Positions 1 through 7,044 of a stretch of 33,282 nucleotides of DNA are shown in pieces. Source of the DNA: a virus; IMG/VR virus record IMGVR_UViG_3300047354_000849, positions 1 through 33,282 of that record; one strand, 5' to 3'. Each line of letters begins with the position of its first letter. Positions within the stretch are counted from its first letter, which is position 1. Made by a program: the position numbers and the translations under genes. Below the pieces are notes generated by a model. It did not search any database. It saw only the letters and a list, made by a program, of their open reading frames with translations, and was not told the origin of the DNA.

Positions 1-366
1 CAAGATTGGGACTACTTTGGTTTAGAAAGACACCCTAACTGGAAACATGTACAAAAACATCTTGGTGAAAGAAAACATCATCGTTCCTGGTGTAATTTGC
101 ATACCGGCAGAGAAATGTACAGATACCATGCTGATGCTATGCAACCAAATGCAATTAGTATGTTATTTTATCCAAATTTAAAATGGGATCCAGATTGGGA
201 TGGACAAACTATTTTTAAAACTCCAGATTTGAAAGATATTGAATACTGTAGTGAATATGTACCTGGTCGAATAGTATTATTTCACAGTCGTATGCCTCAC
301 AAAGCAGTACACCCTAATTATGAAGCAGTGGGTTTTAGAACAATAATTAATGCAGTTTTTTCCTAA
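1..366 (+). CDS. 2OG-Fe(II) oxygenase, C-terminal part (cut by window start)
   Basis: The frame is open from base 1, so the gene begins upstream of the window. The visible 121 residues look like the C-terminal half of a 2-oxoglutarate/Fe(II)-dependent dioxygenase of the prolyl-4-hydroxylase type. The iron-binding H-x-D lies in YRYHAD, the distal histidine in SRMPHKAVHP, and the 2OG-binding arginine in GFRTIINAVF just before the stop. The strand PGRIVLFHS before the distal His is typical of the double-stranded beta-helix fold. Such oxygenases are common in marine T4-like phages, but their substrates are mostly unknown. A second, different oxygenase lies at 1626-2222. The family call is fairly secure; the substrate is not. 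Confidence 0.8.
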   Translation, partial: QDWDYFGLERHPNWKHVQKHLGERKHHRSWCNLHTGREMYRYHADAMQPNAISMLFYPNLKWDPDWDGQTIFKTPDLKDIEYCSEYVPGRIVLFHSRMPHKAVHPNYEAVGFRTIINAVFS

Positions 367-384
367 AAAGGATAATAAAAAAGG

Positions 385-412
385 TTGACAACATCTGTAA
401 TGATGTTATTAT
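385..412 (+). promoter_or_regulatory. Early sigma70-type promoter for the AAA+ gene
   Basis: TTGACA at 385-390, a 16-bp spacer, and TATTAT at 407-412. Transcription would start near 419, leaving a leader of about 28 nt that holds the Shine-Dalgarno AAGGAG at 432-437 before the ATG at 447. It sits in the gap between the oxygenase stop and the ATPase. Confidence 0.75.
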
Positions 413-446
413 GTATATATAAGTTGTTAAAAAGGAGTGAGAACCA

Positions 447-1463
447 ATGCAGACAACAACAGACGTAAAAATTGTTAGCGGAACATACCGTAACATAGAA
501 ATTAAGGACGCAGTGTTTCCTTTAGTAAAAGATTATAAAGAAGGCAAAAACGGTAACTTCATTACAGTTGATGGAAGTGCAGTTACCGGATTCCCTGATC
601 GGTCCATTCGGATCAAAGTTGTTAGCAAGGATGACTTTGAAATGCTAAAAGATGGCGAGATTGTTGCTTCAGCTGAAACCGCCCAAGCTGAAACAGATGA
701 TGAAATCATCGAGCGATTGAGGGAGCGATTTGAGATCCTAGAAGACATGACTTATGCGGCATGTGATGGGGTCGTTCGCGGTATGGTAGTTACTGGACCT
801 CCAGGTGTTGGTAAATCGTTTGGAGTTGAGAAGGTACTCAAAGAAGCTGGCATTATGAAGAAGTTGAGCCAGGACAGTTTGCGTAAATTCGGAGTTGAGA
901 AAGGTGCGGCAACACCTATCGGACTTTACCAGTTGCTATATGATTACAGTGCTAATGGTAGTGTACTAGTGCTAGACGATTGTGATAGTGTACTGTATGA
1001 CGAACTTAGTTTGAACTTGCTAAAAGCGGCATTAGATAGTAGCCCTAAGCGAACACTAAGCTGGCGTTCAGAGAGTAGAGCACTTGCTAATAATGGTGTT
1101 CCGGATCAGTTTGAATTTAAAGGTTCGATCATCTTTATTACTAACGTAAAGTTTGAACGTACTCGAGGCAAGTTGAAGGATCACTTGGATGCTATTATGT
1201 CACGTTGTCACTATTTAGATTTGACATTGGATACAATGCGAGACAAGTTCCTACGTTGTAAACAAATCGTTGCTGACGGTATGCTTAATGAATACAAATT
1301 TGGTGAAGATGAACAAAAGGATCTGATGGATTACATCTACACTAACAAGAATAAACTTAGGGAGATGAGTTTGAGAATGGTACTCAAAATTGCCGACCTT
1401 AAGAAAATGAATGCCTCAAAGTGGAAGAGTTATGCAGAGTCCACTTGTATGAAACGGGGCTAA
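447..1463 (+). CDS. AAA+ family ATPase
   Basis: A 338-residue AAA+ P-loop ATPase. Walker A is TGPPGVGKS around residues 116-124, and Walker B is VLVLDDCD around 173-180. The motif SIIFITNVKF around 230 fits sensor 1 (the Asn), and LREMSLRMVLKIADL near residue 310 could be the sensor 2 helix. The first ~90 residues precede the ATPase module and match no domain I recognise. The start is fixed by AAGGAG nine bases upstream. The gene has its own early promoter and is followed by three hairpins ending in a terminator, so it is a separate transcription unit. AAA+ proteins like this occur in marine T4-like phages without an assigned role; loading or remodelling of a protein complex is a guess. Confidence 0.85.
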   Translation: MQTTTDVKIVSGTYRNIEIKDAVFPLVKDYKEGKNGNFITVDGSAVTGFPDRSIRIKVVSKDDFEMLKDGEIVASAETAQAETDDEIIERLRERFEILEDMTYAACDGVVRGMVVTGPPGVGKSFGVEKVLKEAGIMKKLSQDSLRKFGVEKGAATPIGLYQLLYDYSANGSVLVLDDCDSVLYDELSLNLLKAALDSSPKRTLSWRSESRALANNGVPDQFEFKGSIIFITNVKFERTRGKLKDHLDAIMSRCHYLDLTLDTMRDKFLRCKQIVADGMLNEYKFGEDEQKDLMDYIYTNKNKLREMSLRMVLKIADLKKMNASKWKSYAESTCMKRG

Positions 1464-1467
1464 AGAA

Positions 1468-1559
1468 TTTAAATGTCCATTCTCACTTACAATAAAAGGA
1501 CATTTAAACACTAACTGGTGTACTCCTCTGTCTGCGTCACTCTCACTCACACCAGTTAG
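1468..1559 (+). ncRNA. Two large perfect hairpins in the 3' UTR of the AAA+ gene
   Basis: Hairpin 1 pairs 1468-1478 (TTTAAATGTCC) with 1498-1508, eleven perfect pairs around a 19-nt loop. Hairpin 2 pairs 1511-1521 (CTAACTGGTGT) with 1549-1559, eleven perfect pairs around a 27-nt pyrimidine-rich loop. Both loops contain TCTCACT. No reading frame runs through here. The terminator hairpin follows directly, so the RNA would end in three stem-loops. This may be a stable 3' UTR element or a processed small RNA; the pairing is seen, the function is inferred. Confidence 0.6.
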
Positions 1560-1565
1560 GACTTG

Positions 1566-1602
1566 GGGGCTAGTAAGAACTCTTACTAGTCCCTTCTTTT
1601 TA
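1566..1602 (+). terminator. Rho-independent terminator of the AAA+ unit
   Basis: The arms 1566-1578 and 1581-1593 pair over about 12 bp (one G-U pair) around a very tight loop. A T-rich run (TTCTTTTTAT) follows from 1594. This is the clearest intrinsic terminator in the window. Confidence 0.85.
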
Positions 1603-1608
1603 TAAGTA
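1601..1608 (+). promoter_or_regulatory. Possible late promoter (TATAAGTA)
   Basis: One mismatch from the T4 late box TATAAATA, lying right after the terminator and 17 bases before the ATG at 1626. It partly overlaps the terminator T-run, so it may be chance. Confidence 0.35.
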
Positions 1609-1625
1609 GTAATGAAAGTAGAGAT

Positions 1626-2222
1626 ATGCAATTAGGAGAAACTGTAGAATTATTTCCCACACCTGTTTATATTGGATATATGAGTGAAGAAACTCATAAC
1701 AAAACTTTAGAAAAAATTAAAGATATGCAATGGGGAAAGGTTCCTTTATCCAATAAAGCTCATGACATGAATGTTAGTTTACGACATGGTGACCCAGACT
1801 TCCACGGTGATGTTATAAGCGAATATGAATTAACAGAATTCAACGAAGAACTTGGACACCATTGCGGTGCTTATTGTCAACACACTGGACAAGCATTTGG
1901 TAATTTTTTTAGACAGAGTTGGATAACCAGATACTATAAAGGTGACTATGCAGAACAGCATTCACACGGATCTAGTAGTATTAGCATTGCATACTATCTT
2001 TCAACCAATGGCGAAGATGGACATTTTTATGTAATGAGTCCTACACCAGCAAAGATTACAGCCACAACAGAATTTTTGGGCAGTAGATATAAAATACAGC
2101 CAGAGGAAAGAAAACTTTTGTTATTTCCAAGTTGGTTGGAACATGGTGTTGAGCAAAATACCACAGACAGTACTAGGATGTGCCTTAGTGCAAACTTGAT
2201 TTATGATTATAGGGAAAGATAA
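1626..2222 (+). CDS. Putative 2OG-Fe(II) oxygenase (TIGR02466/PF13759-like)
   Basis: A complete 198-residue protein. It has the features of the small phage 2OG-Fe(II) oxygenases: an N-terminal LFPTPVYIGYM strand, a WITRYYKGDYAEQHSHG segment supplying the H-x-H iron ligands near residue 115, the distal His in LFPSWLEHGVEQN, and the Arg in RMCLSANLIY near the C-terminus. This arrangement is usual for the family seen in cyanophages and pelagiphages, whose substrate is not established. The upstream region has only a weak purine-rich stretch (AAAGTAGAG) as ribosome-binding site. The next gene starts one base after its stop. Family assignment is good; function is open. Confidence 0.75.
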   Translation: MQLGETVELFPTPVYIGYMSEETHNKTLEKIKDMQWGKVPLSNKAHDMNVSLRHGDPDFHGDVISEYELTEFNEELGHHCGAYCQHTGQAFGNFFRQSWITRYYKGDYAEQHSHGSSSISIAYYLSTNGEDGHFYVMSPTPAKITATTEFLGSRYKIQPEERKLLLFPSWLEHGVEQNTTDSTRMCLSANLIYDYRER

Positions 2223-2450
2223 TTGGTTAAAGCAAATACAACATTTAAACTATCAATAAGAGATATAGAAATTATAGAAATAGCATTAAGAGCAAAAGCA
2301 GGACGCAGAGGGATTGCTATTGCACAAGGAGAAACTTCTCCTCAACTCAAGGCAGAAATGGATGAGATACAAGAACTACTTGGAAAAATTCATTCACAGA
2401 AAAACTTTTATGCCAAATTTAAAGATGGCAAACCTTATGTAAGCGGATAA
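2223..2450 (+). CDS. Hypothetical protein, 75 aa
   Basis: Starts at TTG immediately after the preceding stop, with AGGGA about 8 bases upstream; no other start codon lies near the N-terminus, so TTG is the likely initiator. The product is charged and mainly helical, with segments IRDIEIIEIALRAKAGRRG and AEMDEIQELLGKIHSQ. I do not recognise a family. Direct abutment with the oxygenase and the small gene at 2455 indicates co-transcription. Confidence 0.6.
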   Translation: MVKANTTFKLSIRDIEIIEIALRAKAGRRGIAIAQGETSPQLKAEMDEIQELLGKIHSQKNFYAKFKDGKPYVSG

Positions 2451-2454
2451 AAAT

Positions 2455-2625
2455 ATGGAAGATGGTTATACAGAGTATGGGTACCGAGGACTAGCAGAAC
2501 TAAAAATAAAAGACCAAGAAATTGAAAAGTTAAAAGAAGAGATTGGCGAACTACAGATGCGATTGCAACGAATGGAAAATCACGCCAACGATCTTCAAGC
2601 AAAAGCTAGTTTACCTCGCTATTGA
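2455..2625 (+). CDS. Small coiled-coil protein, 56 aa
   Basis: ATG at 2455, four bases after the preceding stop. After a short tyrosine-rich N-terminus (MEDGYTEYGYRG) it is one long heptad-like helix (IEKLKEEIGELQMRLQRME). The stop codon TGA lies inside the TTGACA -35 box of the uvsW promoter. No strong Shine-Dalgarno is seen, but the frame and coiled-coil pattern look genuine. Function unknown. Confidence 0.55.
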   Translation: MEDGYTEYGYRGLAELKIKDQEIEKLKEEIGELQMRLQRMENHANDLQAKASLPRY

Positions 2626-2650
2626 CAAACGCAAAAATTGAACGTATTAT
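2622..2650 (+). promoter_or_regulatory. Early promoter for uvsW, leaderless geometry
   Basis: TTGACA at 2622-2627, a 17-bp spacer, and TATTAT at 2645-2650. The expected start point, 7 bases downstream, is the A of the uvsW ATG at 2657. There is no Shine-Dalgarno before that ATG. Confidence 0.8.
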
Positions 2651-2656
2651 AATTAC

Positions 2657-4111
2657 ATGAAAACAAAACTGATTCTCAAAGACGAGGTCAACTGTAAGTT
2701 TGAAGGTTTGGCCTTGACTACTCGTCGTAAACTCGAAAAGAAGTTAAAGTTCTTTTTGCCCTACGCCTATCATGTTCCTGCATACAAGCTAGGAAGATGG
2801 GACGGATGTGTAGGATTTTTTACCATGGGTGGCACGACATTTGTAAATTGTTTGCCTCATATCCTCCCCGTACTCGAAGAAGAAGGATATCATATTGATA
2901 TAGAGGACGAAAGAGAACCACATAGTTTTCAATTTGGTTTAGTAACTGAAGATTTGTTCCGAGACAGGGTCTGGCCCAAAAAACATCCAGCCGCTGGTGA
3001 ACCTATAGTATTGCGTGACTATCAAGTTTCAGTTATAAATCAATTCTTGGAAACGCCACACTGTTTACAAGAAATAGCAACTGGTGCAGGTAAAACACTT
3101 ATTACCGCGGCACTGAGTTACAAGTGTGAACCCTATGGTCGAACGATAGTCATAGTACCCAATAAAGACTTGGTAACGCAAACTGAGACTGATTATGTAA
3201 ATTTGGGACTTGATGTAGGAGTCTATTTTGGTGATAGAAAAGAGTTGGGTAAAACTCATACCATATGTACTTGGCAGAGTTTAAATGTTCTAGAGAAAAG
3301 ATTCAGAGACGGACTGAGCGACAGTGGGTTACACGATTTTGCGGAGGGTGTTGTATGTGTTATGGTTGATGAAGTACACCAAGCTAAAGCAGACGTATTA
3401 AAGAAACTGCTAACTGGTGCATTCAGCAATATTCCAATTCGTTGGGGGCTAACAGGTACAATACCCAAAGCAGATCACGAACGTTTAAGTTTAGAGATAA
3501 GTTTAGGTGAAGTTGTAAATGCACTATCAGCACATGAACTACAAGACATGGGTGTACTTGCAAACTGTGATGTAAACGTTATCCAGTTACAAGAAGATGT
3601 AGCATATAGAGATTATCAAAGCGAACTAACATATCTAACTACGAATAAAGAACGTTTAGATTATATGGCAACTATTATACAACGTTTCAGCGAAAGTGGT
3701 AATACACTTGTATTAGTGGACCGTATTAAGGCAGGCGAAGGACTTGTAGAACGTTTAGGTGAAGATACTGTGTTTGTAAGCGGTAGTATGAAAAGTAAAA
3801 ATAGAAAAGAAGAGTATGACGAAATCAGCGATACAAACAATAAAATCATTGTGGCAACATACGGAGTTGCGGCTGTCGGTATTAACATTCCTCGCATATT
3901 TAATCTTGTGCTTCTTGAGCCTGGCAAAAGTTTTGTCAGAGTTATACAAAGTATAGGAAGAGGAATAAGAAAAGCACAGGATAAAGACCATGTACAAATA
4001 TGGGATATAACCAGTAGTGCAAAATTTAGTAAGAGACATTTGACTGAGCGAAAGAAATTTTATCGAGAAGCCAAGTATCCCTTTCATATTGAGAAGGTAG
4101 ATTATAAATGA
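2657..4111 (+). CDS. uvsW: UvsW-like recombination DNA/RNA helicase
   Basis: A 484-residue superfamily 2 helicase, close in length to T4 UvsW (about 500). The N-terminal ~90 residues (YKLGRWDGCVGFF) match the UvsW DNA-binding domain pattern with its R-x-G-x-WDG. The helicase core follows: Walker A TGAGKTL around 140-147, DEVHQAK around 237, GLTGT motif III, and QSIGRGIRK motif VI around 430. In T4, UvsW unwinds R-loops and branched DNA and helps switch from origin to recombination-dependent replication. It is the first gene of the 2657-6639 operon, and its stop overlaps the next start (ATGA). Its mRNA appears leaderless. Confidence 0.93.
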   Translation: MKTKLILKDEVNCKFEGLALTTRRKLEKKLKFFLPYAYHVPAYKLGRWDGCVGFFTMGGTTFVNCLPHILPVLEEEGYHIDIEDEREPHSFQFGLVTEDLFRDRVWPKKHPAAGEPIVLRDYQVSVINQFLETPHCLQEIATGAGKTLITAALSYKCEPYGRTIVIVPNKDLVTQTETDYVNLGLDVGVYFGDRKELGKTHTICTWQSLNVLEKRFRDGLSDSGLHDFAEGVVCVMVDEVHQAKADVLKKLLTGAFSNIPIRWGLTGTIPKADHERLSLEISLGEVVNALSAHELQDMGVLANCDVNVIQLQEDVAYRDYQSELTYLTTNKERLDYMATIIQRFSESGNTLVLVDRIKAGEGLVERLGEDTVFVSGSMKSKNRKEEYDEISDTNNKIIVATYGVAAVGINIPRIFNLVLLEPGKSFVRVIQSIGRGIRKAQDKDHVQIWDITSSAKFSKRHLTERKKFYREAKYPFHIEKVDYK

Positions 4112-4611
4112 CGAAGATATTAACTGTAGAAAACCAATCATATGATTTGGATATGGTGCCCGAAGAAATAGAAGATATCAGATATTGTGTATTAGACTAT
4201 AGCAATCCTAAGGAAGCGGATTATATTTTTGTACCTTTGGTCTTTTTAGAAAGTTTTAGTAGTCCTGCGGCTGTGTTGCAAGTAGGACGATATCAAGTTA
4301 AGGTTCCGTTAGATTGGAGTCTTATTGTTTGTGATCCTACAGTAGGTGACCCTGAAGTATTACCAGTAACAAGTTTAAATGACAGAGGATTTAAAGCCTT
4401 TGTTTTTAATCCACTTACTGGGTTTCTTCCATCGTTCACTGAGATAGAAATTATAAACATTTATCAAGAAGTAAAATGGTATTTTCCTAAACTTAAATTT
4501 GGACATATACTTACTGTTCCACTTACAGATAAACCCAACAGTGATTGTATATTCTTTGTTAAAGAAACAAACAAAATACCAGATGTATTAAACACGGAGG
4601 ATTTATGGTAG
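4108..4611 (+). CDS. Conserved hypothetical protein in the uvsW operon
   Basis: A 167-residue protein starting inside the uvsW stop (ATGA, 4-nt overlap), so probably translationally coupled. Visible stretches are VPLDWSLIVCD, FKAFVFNPLTGFLPSFTEIE and VKWYFPKLKFGHILTVPL; it looks like a compact mixed alpha/beta domain with no signal peptide. I recall similar genes beside uvsW in marine T4-like phages but cannot name a family or function. The position suggests a replication or recombination link. Confidence 0.75.
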   Translation: MTKILTVENQSYDLDMVPEEIEDIRYCVLDYSNPKEADYIFVPLVFLESFSSPAAVLQVGRYQVKVPLDWSLIVCDPTVGDPEVLPVTSLNDRGFKAFVFNPLTGFLPSFTEIEIINIYQEVKWYFPKLKFGHILTVPLTDKPNSDCIFFVKETNKIPDVLNTEDLW

Positions 4612-4700
4612 ATCATATAGAAACGGCTGTGAATGCACTAATACAGCTAACACCAGTTATTTGGATACTCAGCTTTTGGAGCGGATTTTTATTCGGATGA
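4605..4700 (+). CDS. Tiny membrane protein, 31 aa
   Basis: ATG at 4605 preceded by a strong Shine-Dalgarno CGGAGG (4595-4600), overlapping the previous gene by 7 nt. The 31-residue product has a short soluble N-terminus and one hydrophobic segment, LTPVIWILSFWSGFLFG, long enough to cross a membrane. It ends in ATGA shared with the next gene. The Shine-Dalgarno and both overlaps make it credible despite its size. It may work with the neighbouring small membrane protein; function unknown. Confidence 0.6.
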   Translation: MVDHIETAVNALIQLTPVIWILSFWSGFLFG

Positions 4701-4906
4701 GTGGACAAAGACGTTGGTTAAAATTATGGAGTAGAACTGTTGGCATGCCTGTCGGACTAGACGATGACGACAAGCCAGAGTTTCTACCTATCACACAAGA
4801 TGATGTACACAAGGCATTATGGTTCAGAACGTTCTGGATTGTCTTGCATATTTGTACATGTGGCTTTATAATAATAGGTAACGGAAGGGTACTTGGGTTT
4901 TGGTAG
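4697..4906 (+). CDS. Small membrane protein, 69 aa
   Basis: The best start is ATG at 4697, overlapping the preceding stop by 4 nt; an upstream TTG at 4661 in the same frame lacks support. The N-terminal half is soluble with an acidic patch (GLDDDDKPEF), and the C-terminal half has a hydrophobic segment (FWIVLHICTCGFIIIG), so it is a single-pass membrane protein. Two cysteines lie in the membrane part. No family recognised. Confidence 0.65.
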   Translation: MSGQRRWLKLWSRTVGMPVGLDDDDKPEFLPITQDDVHKALWFRTFWIVLHICTCGFIIIGNGRVLGFW

Positions 4907-5373
4907 ATAAACTGAGCATAAAAGAAGAGATGCGAGCAATAGACCAACGTGATAGAGGTTGGTGGGATAGCTTGACTGAAGAAGAACAAAAGAAAGTTGG
5001 CATCTTTATACTAATGCGTTACACCAGTGCAGTGCAAACTAAGAATCCTGATATAGAGTATCATTACTTGGCACTAACAAATGAATTGGTTAATAGACAC
5101 TATAACATACTAAGACGTGACCCTCAACTGCAACATAAGTTGTTACAGTGTGTTGGGTTAGGTAGTACACAGTTCCATCCTTGGATACCACCTAGTAAAC
5201 AGAAAAAAGGTAAGCAAGGTAAACTTATTAAATGGTTACAAGAACTGTATCCAATATACAATGACGATGAACTAGAACTAATGGTAAGTACAAATGATGT
5301 CCAAGTTTTTAAAGACCTAGCTGAAGAAATGGGTATGGATAAGAAACAAATCAAAGAGCTGTTTAAAAAATGA
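4900..5373 (+). CDS. Conserved hypothetical protein in the uvsW operon
   Basis: A 157-residue, charged, helical protein. The given start is TTG at 4900, overlapping the previous gene by 7 nt; ATG at 4930 (MRAIDQRDRGWW), preceded by AAGAAGAG, is a good alternative. It contains EEEQKKVGIFILMRYTSAV and a C-terminal helix DLAEEMGMDKKQIKELFKK. It resembles proteins I have seen in marine T4-like phages near replication genes, but I cannot assign a role; it does not resemble clamp-loader gp62. Its stop overlaps the next start (ATGA). Confidence 0.75.
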   Translation: MVDKLSIKEEMRAIDQRDRGWWDSLTEEEQKKVGIFILMRYTSAVQTKNPDIEYHYLALTNELVNRHYNILRRDPQLQHKLLQCVGLGSTQFHPWIPPSKQKKGKQGKLIKWLQELYPIYNDDELELMVSTNDVQVFKDLAEEMGMDKKQIKELFKK

Positions 5374-6077
5374 CCACAGCAGAACAATTGGTAACACAAC
5401 TAGGAAGCATACAAGTGACAAAAGGCAAATTTACTTGTGAATATTGTAAGAAGAGTTTTCAAAAAGAAAGCACTCTACTAGCCCACAGTTGTGAAAAGAA
5501 AAGACGCTGGCAAGCAAAAGATAATCAAGATGTCTTGGTTGGGTTTAGTAGCTATGATTTATTTTATAGAATTGAAATGCAAAGCAAGCCCAAAGAGTAT
5601 AAAGACTTTGTGGACAGTCAATATTATACAGCTTTTGTAAAGTTTGGTGCATATTGTTTGAACACCAAAGTAATTGACCAAGAGCAGTTTACACGTTGGT
5701 TAATAAAAAACAAAGTCAAACTAAAAGATTGGCCCACTGATAAAATGTATTTGTTGTTTGTGCAGGATCATTGTAAACGTGAAAGTGTAGAACGTGCATT
5801 AGAAAGATTTGTAGAACATGCCGCACAAACAGAATACTTTGAAAATTTTTGGGAAACAGCTAGCGGGTATATAATCGCTGACTGGGTTGAAATGGGCAAG
5901 ATAAGTCCATGGATCATTATAAGTAGTAGACGAGCTGAACGTGCTATTGAAAGCATGCCAGGCGAATGTGTTGCTAGAATTGCAAAGTGTCTTGATGCAG
6001 ATTATTGGAGTAAGAAGCGTCAACTCAATCCACATGATGCTAATTTTGTACAGGAGATGATTGATGGGACTACCTGA
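5370..6077 (+). CDS. Zinc-finger-containing hypothetical protein
   Basis: A 235-residue protein, coupled to the previous gene by ATGA. Residues ~22-45 form a C2H2/C2HC-like zinc finger: CEYCKKSFQKESTLLAHSC, where Cys-x2-Cys is followed by His and Cys. The rest is largely helical (YKDFVDSQYYTAFVKFG, VERALERFVEHAAQTEYF) with no catalytic motif I can name. Overlap with the DnaE-like gene downstream suggests the two act together, for example as a nucleic-acid-binding partner, but that is inference. Confidence 0.75.
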   Translation: MTTAEQLVTQLGSIQVTKGKFTCEYCKKSFQKESTLLAHSCEKKRRWQAKDNQDVLVGFSSYDLFYRIEMQSKPKEYKDFVDSQYYTAFVKFGAYCLNTKVIDQEQFTRWLIKNKVKLKDWPTDKMYLLFVQDHCKRESVERALERFVEHAAQTEYFENFWETASGYIIADWVEMGKISPWIIISSRRAERAIESMPGECVARIAKCLDADYWSKKRQLNPHDANFVQEMIDGTT

Positions 6078-6639
6078 TATTGACATAGACTTTGCTGATA
6101 GAACACAAGTTTTAGGATTGTTCAAACATACGCCAGCCAAATTAAAACAACGCAAGCACAACACAGGTGTATATTTTCATAGAGTACCAAGTAATCCATT
6201 TACTGACATCTGTACGGTTGAACATACTGAAGCTGACGATCATGGATTCTTTAAACTGGATCTGTTGAACGTTAGCATATACAAAGATGTAAAGGATGAC
6301 GATCATCTCAGAGAATTAATGGAAAGGGAACCAATATGGGAACTTCTGGAGCACAAAGACTTCGCAGACAAAGTGTTTCATCTAAGCGGGCACGACAAAC
6401 TATTAAAACAATTGAAGCCTACCTCGGTAGAGCATTTAGCCGCGACACTGGCGATTATAAGACCAGCGAAACGCCATCTACAGGACAAAGGGTGGCCAAC
6501 GATAATGAAAGAAGTGTGGACAAAACCACTAAACGATAACAAGGCTTATTACTTTAAGAAAGCCCACGCAATTAGTTACGCAATGGTTGTAGTTGTACAC
6601 ATGAATTTGTTATGTGAACAATTACATTCTGCGAACTAA
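6064..6639 (+). CDS. Minimal DnaE-like (family C DNA polymerase) core protein
   Basis: A 191-residue protein with several signature segments of bacterial Pol III alpha in the correct order. LPDIDIDFADR at the N-terminus matches the palm motif PDxDxDF with its two catalytic Asp (here D7, D9). FFKLDLLNV matches the third-Asp motif (D66). VFHLSGHDKLLKQLKPTS followed by LAIIRPAK matches the fingers motif around VFQLES...LKPT...ALYRPGP. YFKKAHAISYAM matches the KSHAAAY motif. The PHP domain, thumb and C-terminal domains are missing; DnaE is about 1,100 residues. ATG 6064 follows AGGAG (6052-6056); TTG 6061 is an in-frame alternative. The end overlaps the convergent minus-strand gene by 18 nt. Whether it polymerises DNA is unknown. 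Confidence 0.72.
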   Translation: MGLPDIDIDFADRTQVLGLFKHTPAKLKQRKHNTGVYFHRVPSNPFTDICTVEHTEADDHGFFKLDLLNVSIYKDVKDDDHLRELMEREPIWELLEHKDFADKVFHLSGHDKLLKQLKPTSVEHLAATLAIIRPAKRHLQDKGWPTIMKEVWTKPLNDNKAYYFKKAHAISYAMVVVVHMNLLCEQLHSAN

Positions 6640-7005
6640 TTGTATATTACGTCTCTTAACTCTTTTCTGAATTATGTTATTTAAACTGATTGTAGGACCG
6701 TGAAGTACTTCAAAATCTTTGATACTAAATGTAAGCAGGCAACTTCTAAATTTTTCAAAATTTGTTTTGAAGATAATGTTAATAGGTATCATTCTATTGG
6801 TACCCCACCACCATTCTTCACCAATTTCTAAAAATTCACGTTTATCAGCTACATTCTTTATATTTTCAAAATTGTACATACTAGCTAGGTTATTATCCAT
6901 ATTCTGGATAATGCCCACATATTCATTTCCGCCATACTTAATAAGTGTTAGAAATGGAAATTCATCTAGCAGATCCTGATATTTCTTAGGAATGTTGTTC
7001 ATCAT
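6622..7005 (-). CDS. Conserved hypothetical protein on the minus strand
   Basis: A 127-residue protein and the only sizeable minus-strand gene here. It has an ordered alpha/beta look: FPFLTLIKYGGNEYVGIIQN, then a tryptophan cluster EEWWWGTNRMIPINIIF, and a basic C-terminus QKRVKRRNIQLVRR. I recall closely similar proteins in many T4-like cyanophages, without a function. It begins with two adjacent Met codons and lacks a clear Shine-Dalgarno. It converges with the DnaE-like gene (18-nt overlap) and diverges from the virion gene at 7045. Confidence 0.75.
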   Translation of the reverse strand: MMNNIPKKYQDLLDEFPFLTLIKYGGNEYVGIIQNMDNNLASMYNFENIKNVADKREFLEIGEEWWWGTNRMIPINIIFKTNFEKFRSCLLTFSIKDFEVLHGPTISLNNIIQKRVKRRNIQLVRRM

Positions 7006-7018
7006 ATATACTTAGTCA

Positions 7019-7026
7019 AATAAATA
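7019..7026 (+). promoter_or_regulatory. Late promoter for the virion gene at 7045
   Basis: AATAAATA, one mismatch from TATAAATA, in the 39-bp divergent gap. A leader with AAGG precedes the ATG at 7045. Confidence 0.55.
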
Positions 7027-7044
7027 GTAGTAAGGATTAGACAC

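Noticed and set aside
3755-4141. 128-codon minus-strand ORF opposite the uvsW end
   Set aside because: Lies entirely under the UvsW motif VI region, which is real; a shadow.
4900-5373. Clamp-loader small subunit gp62
   Set aside because: Considered because of its operon position, but the sequence does not resemble marine T4-like gp62, so it was left as unknown.
6336-6539. 67-codon plus-strand ORF inside the DnaE-like gene
   Set aside because: Different frame within a gene with clear family motifs; no Shine-Dalgarno and low-complexity product; a shadow.
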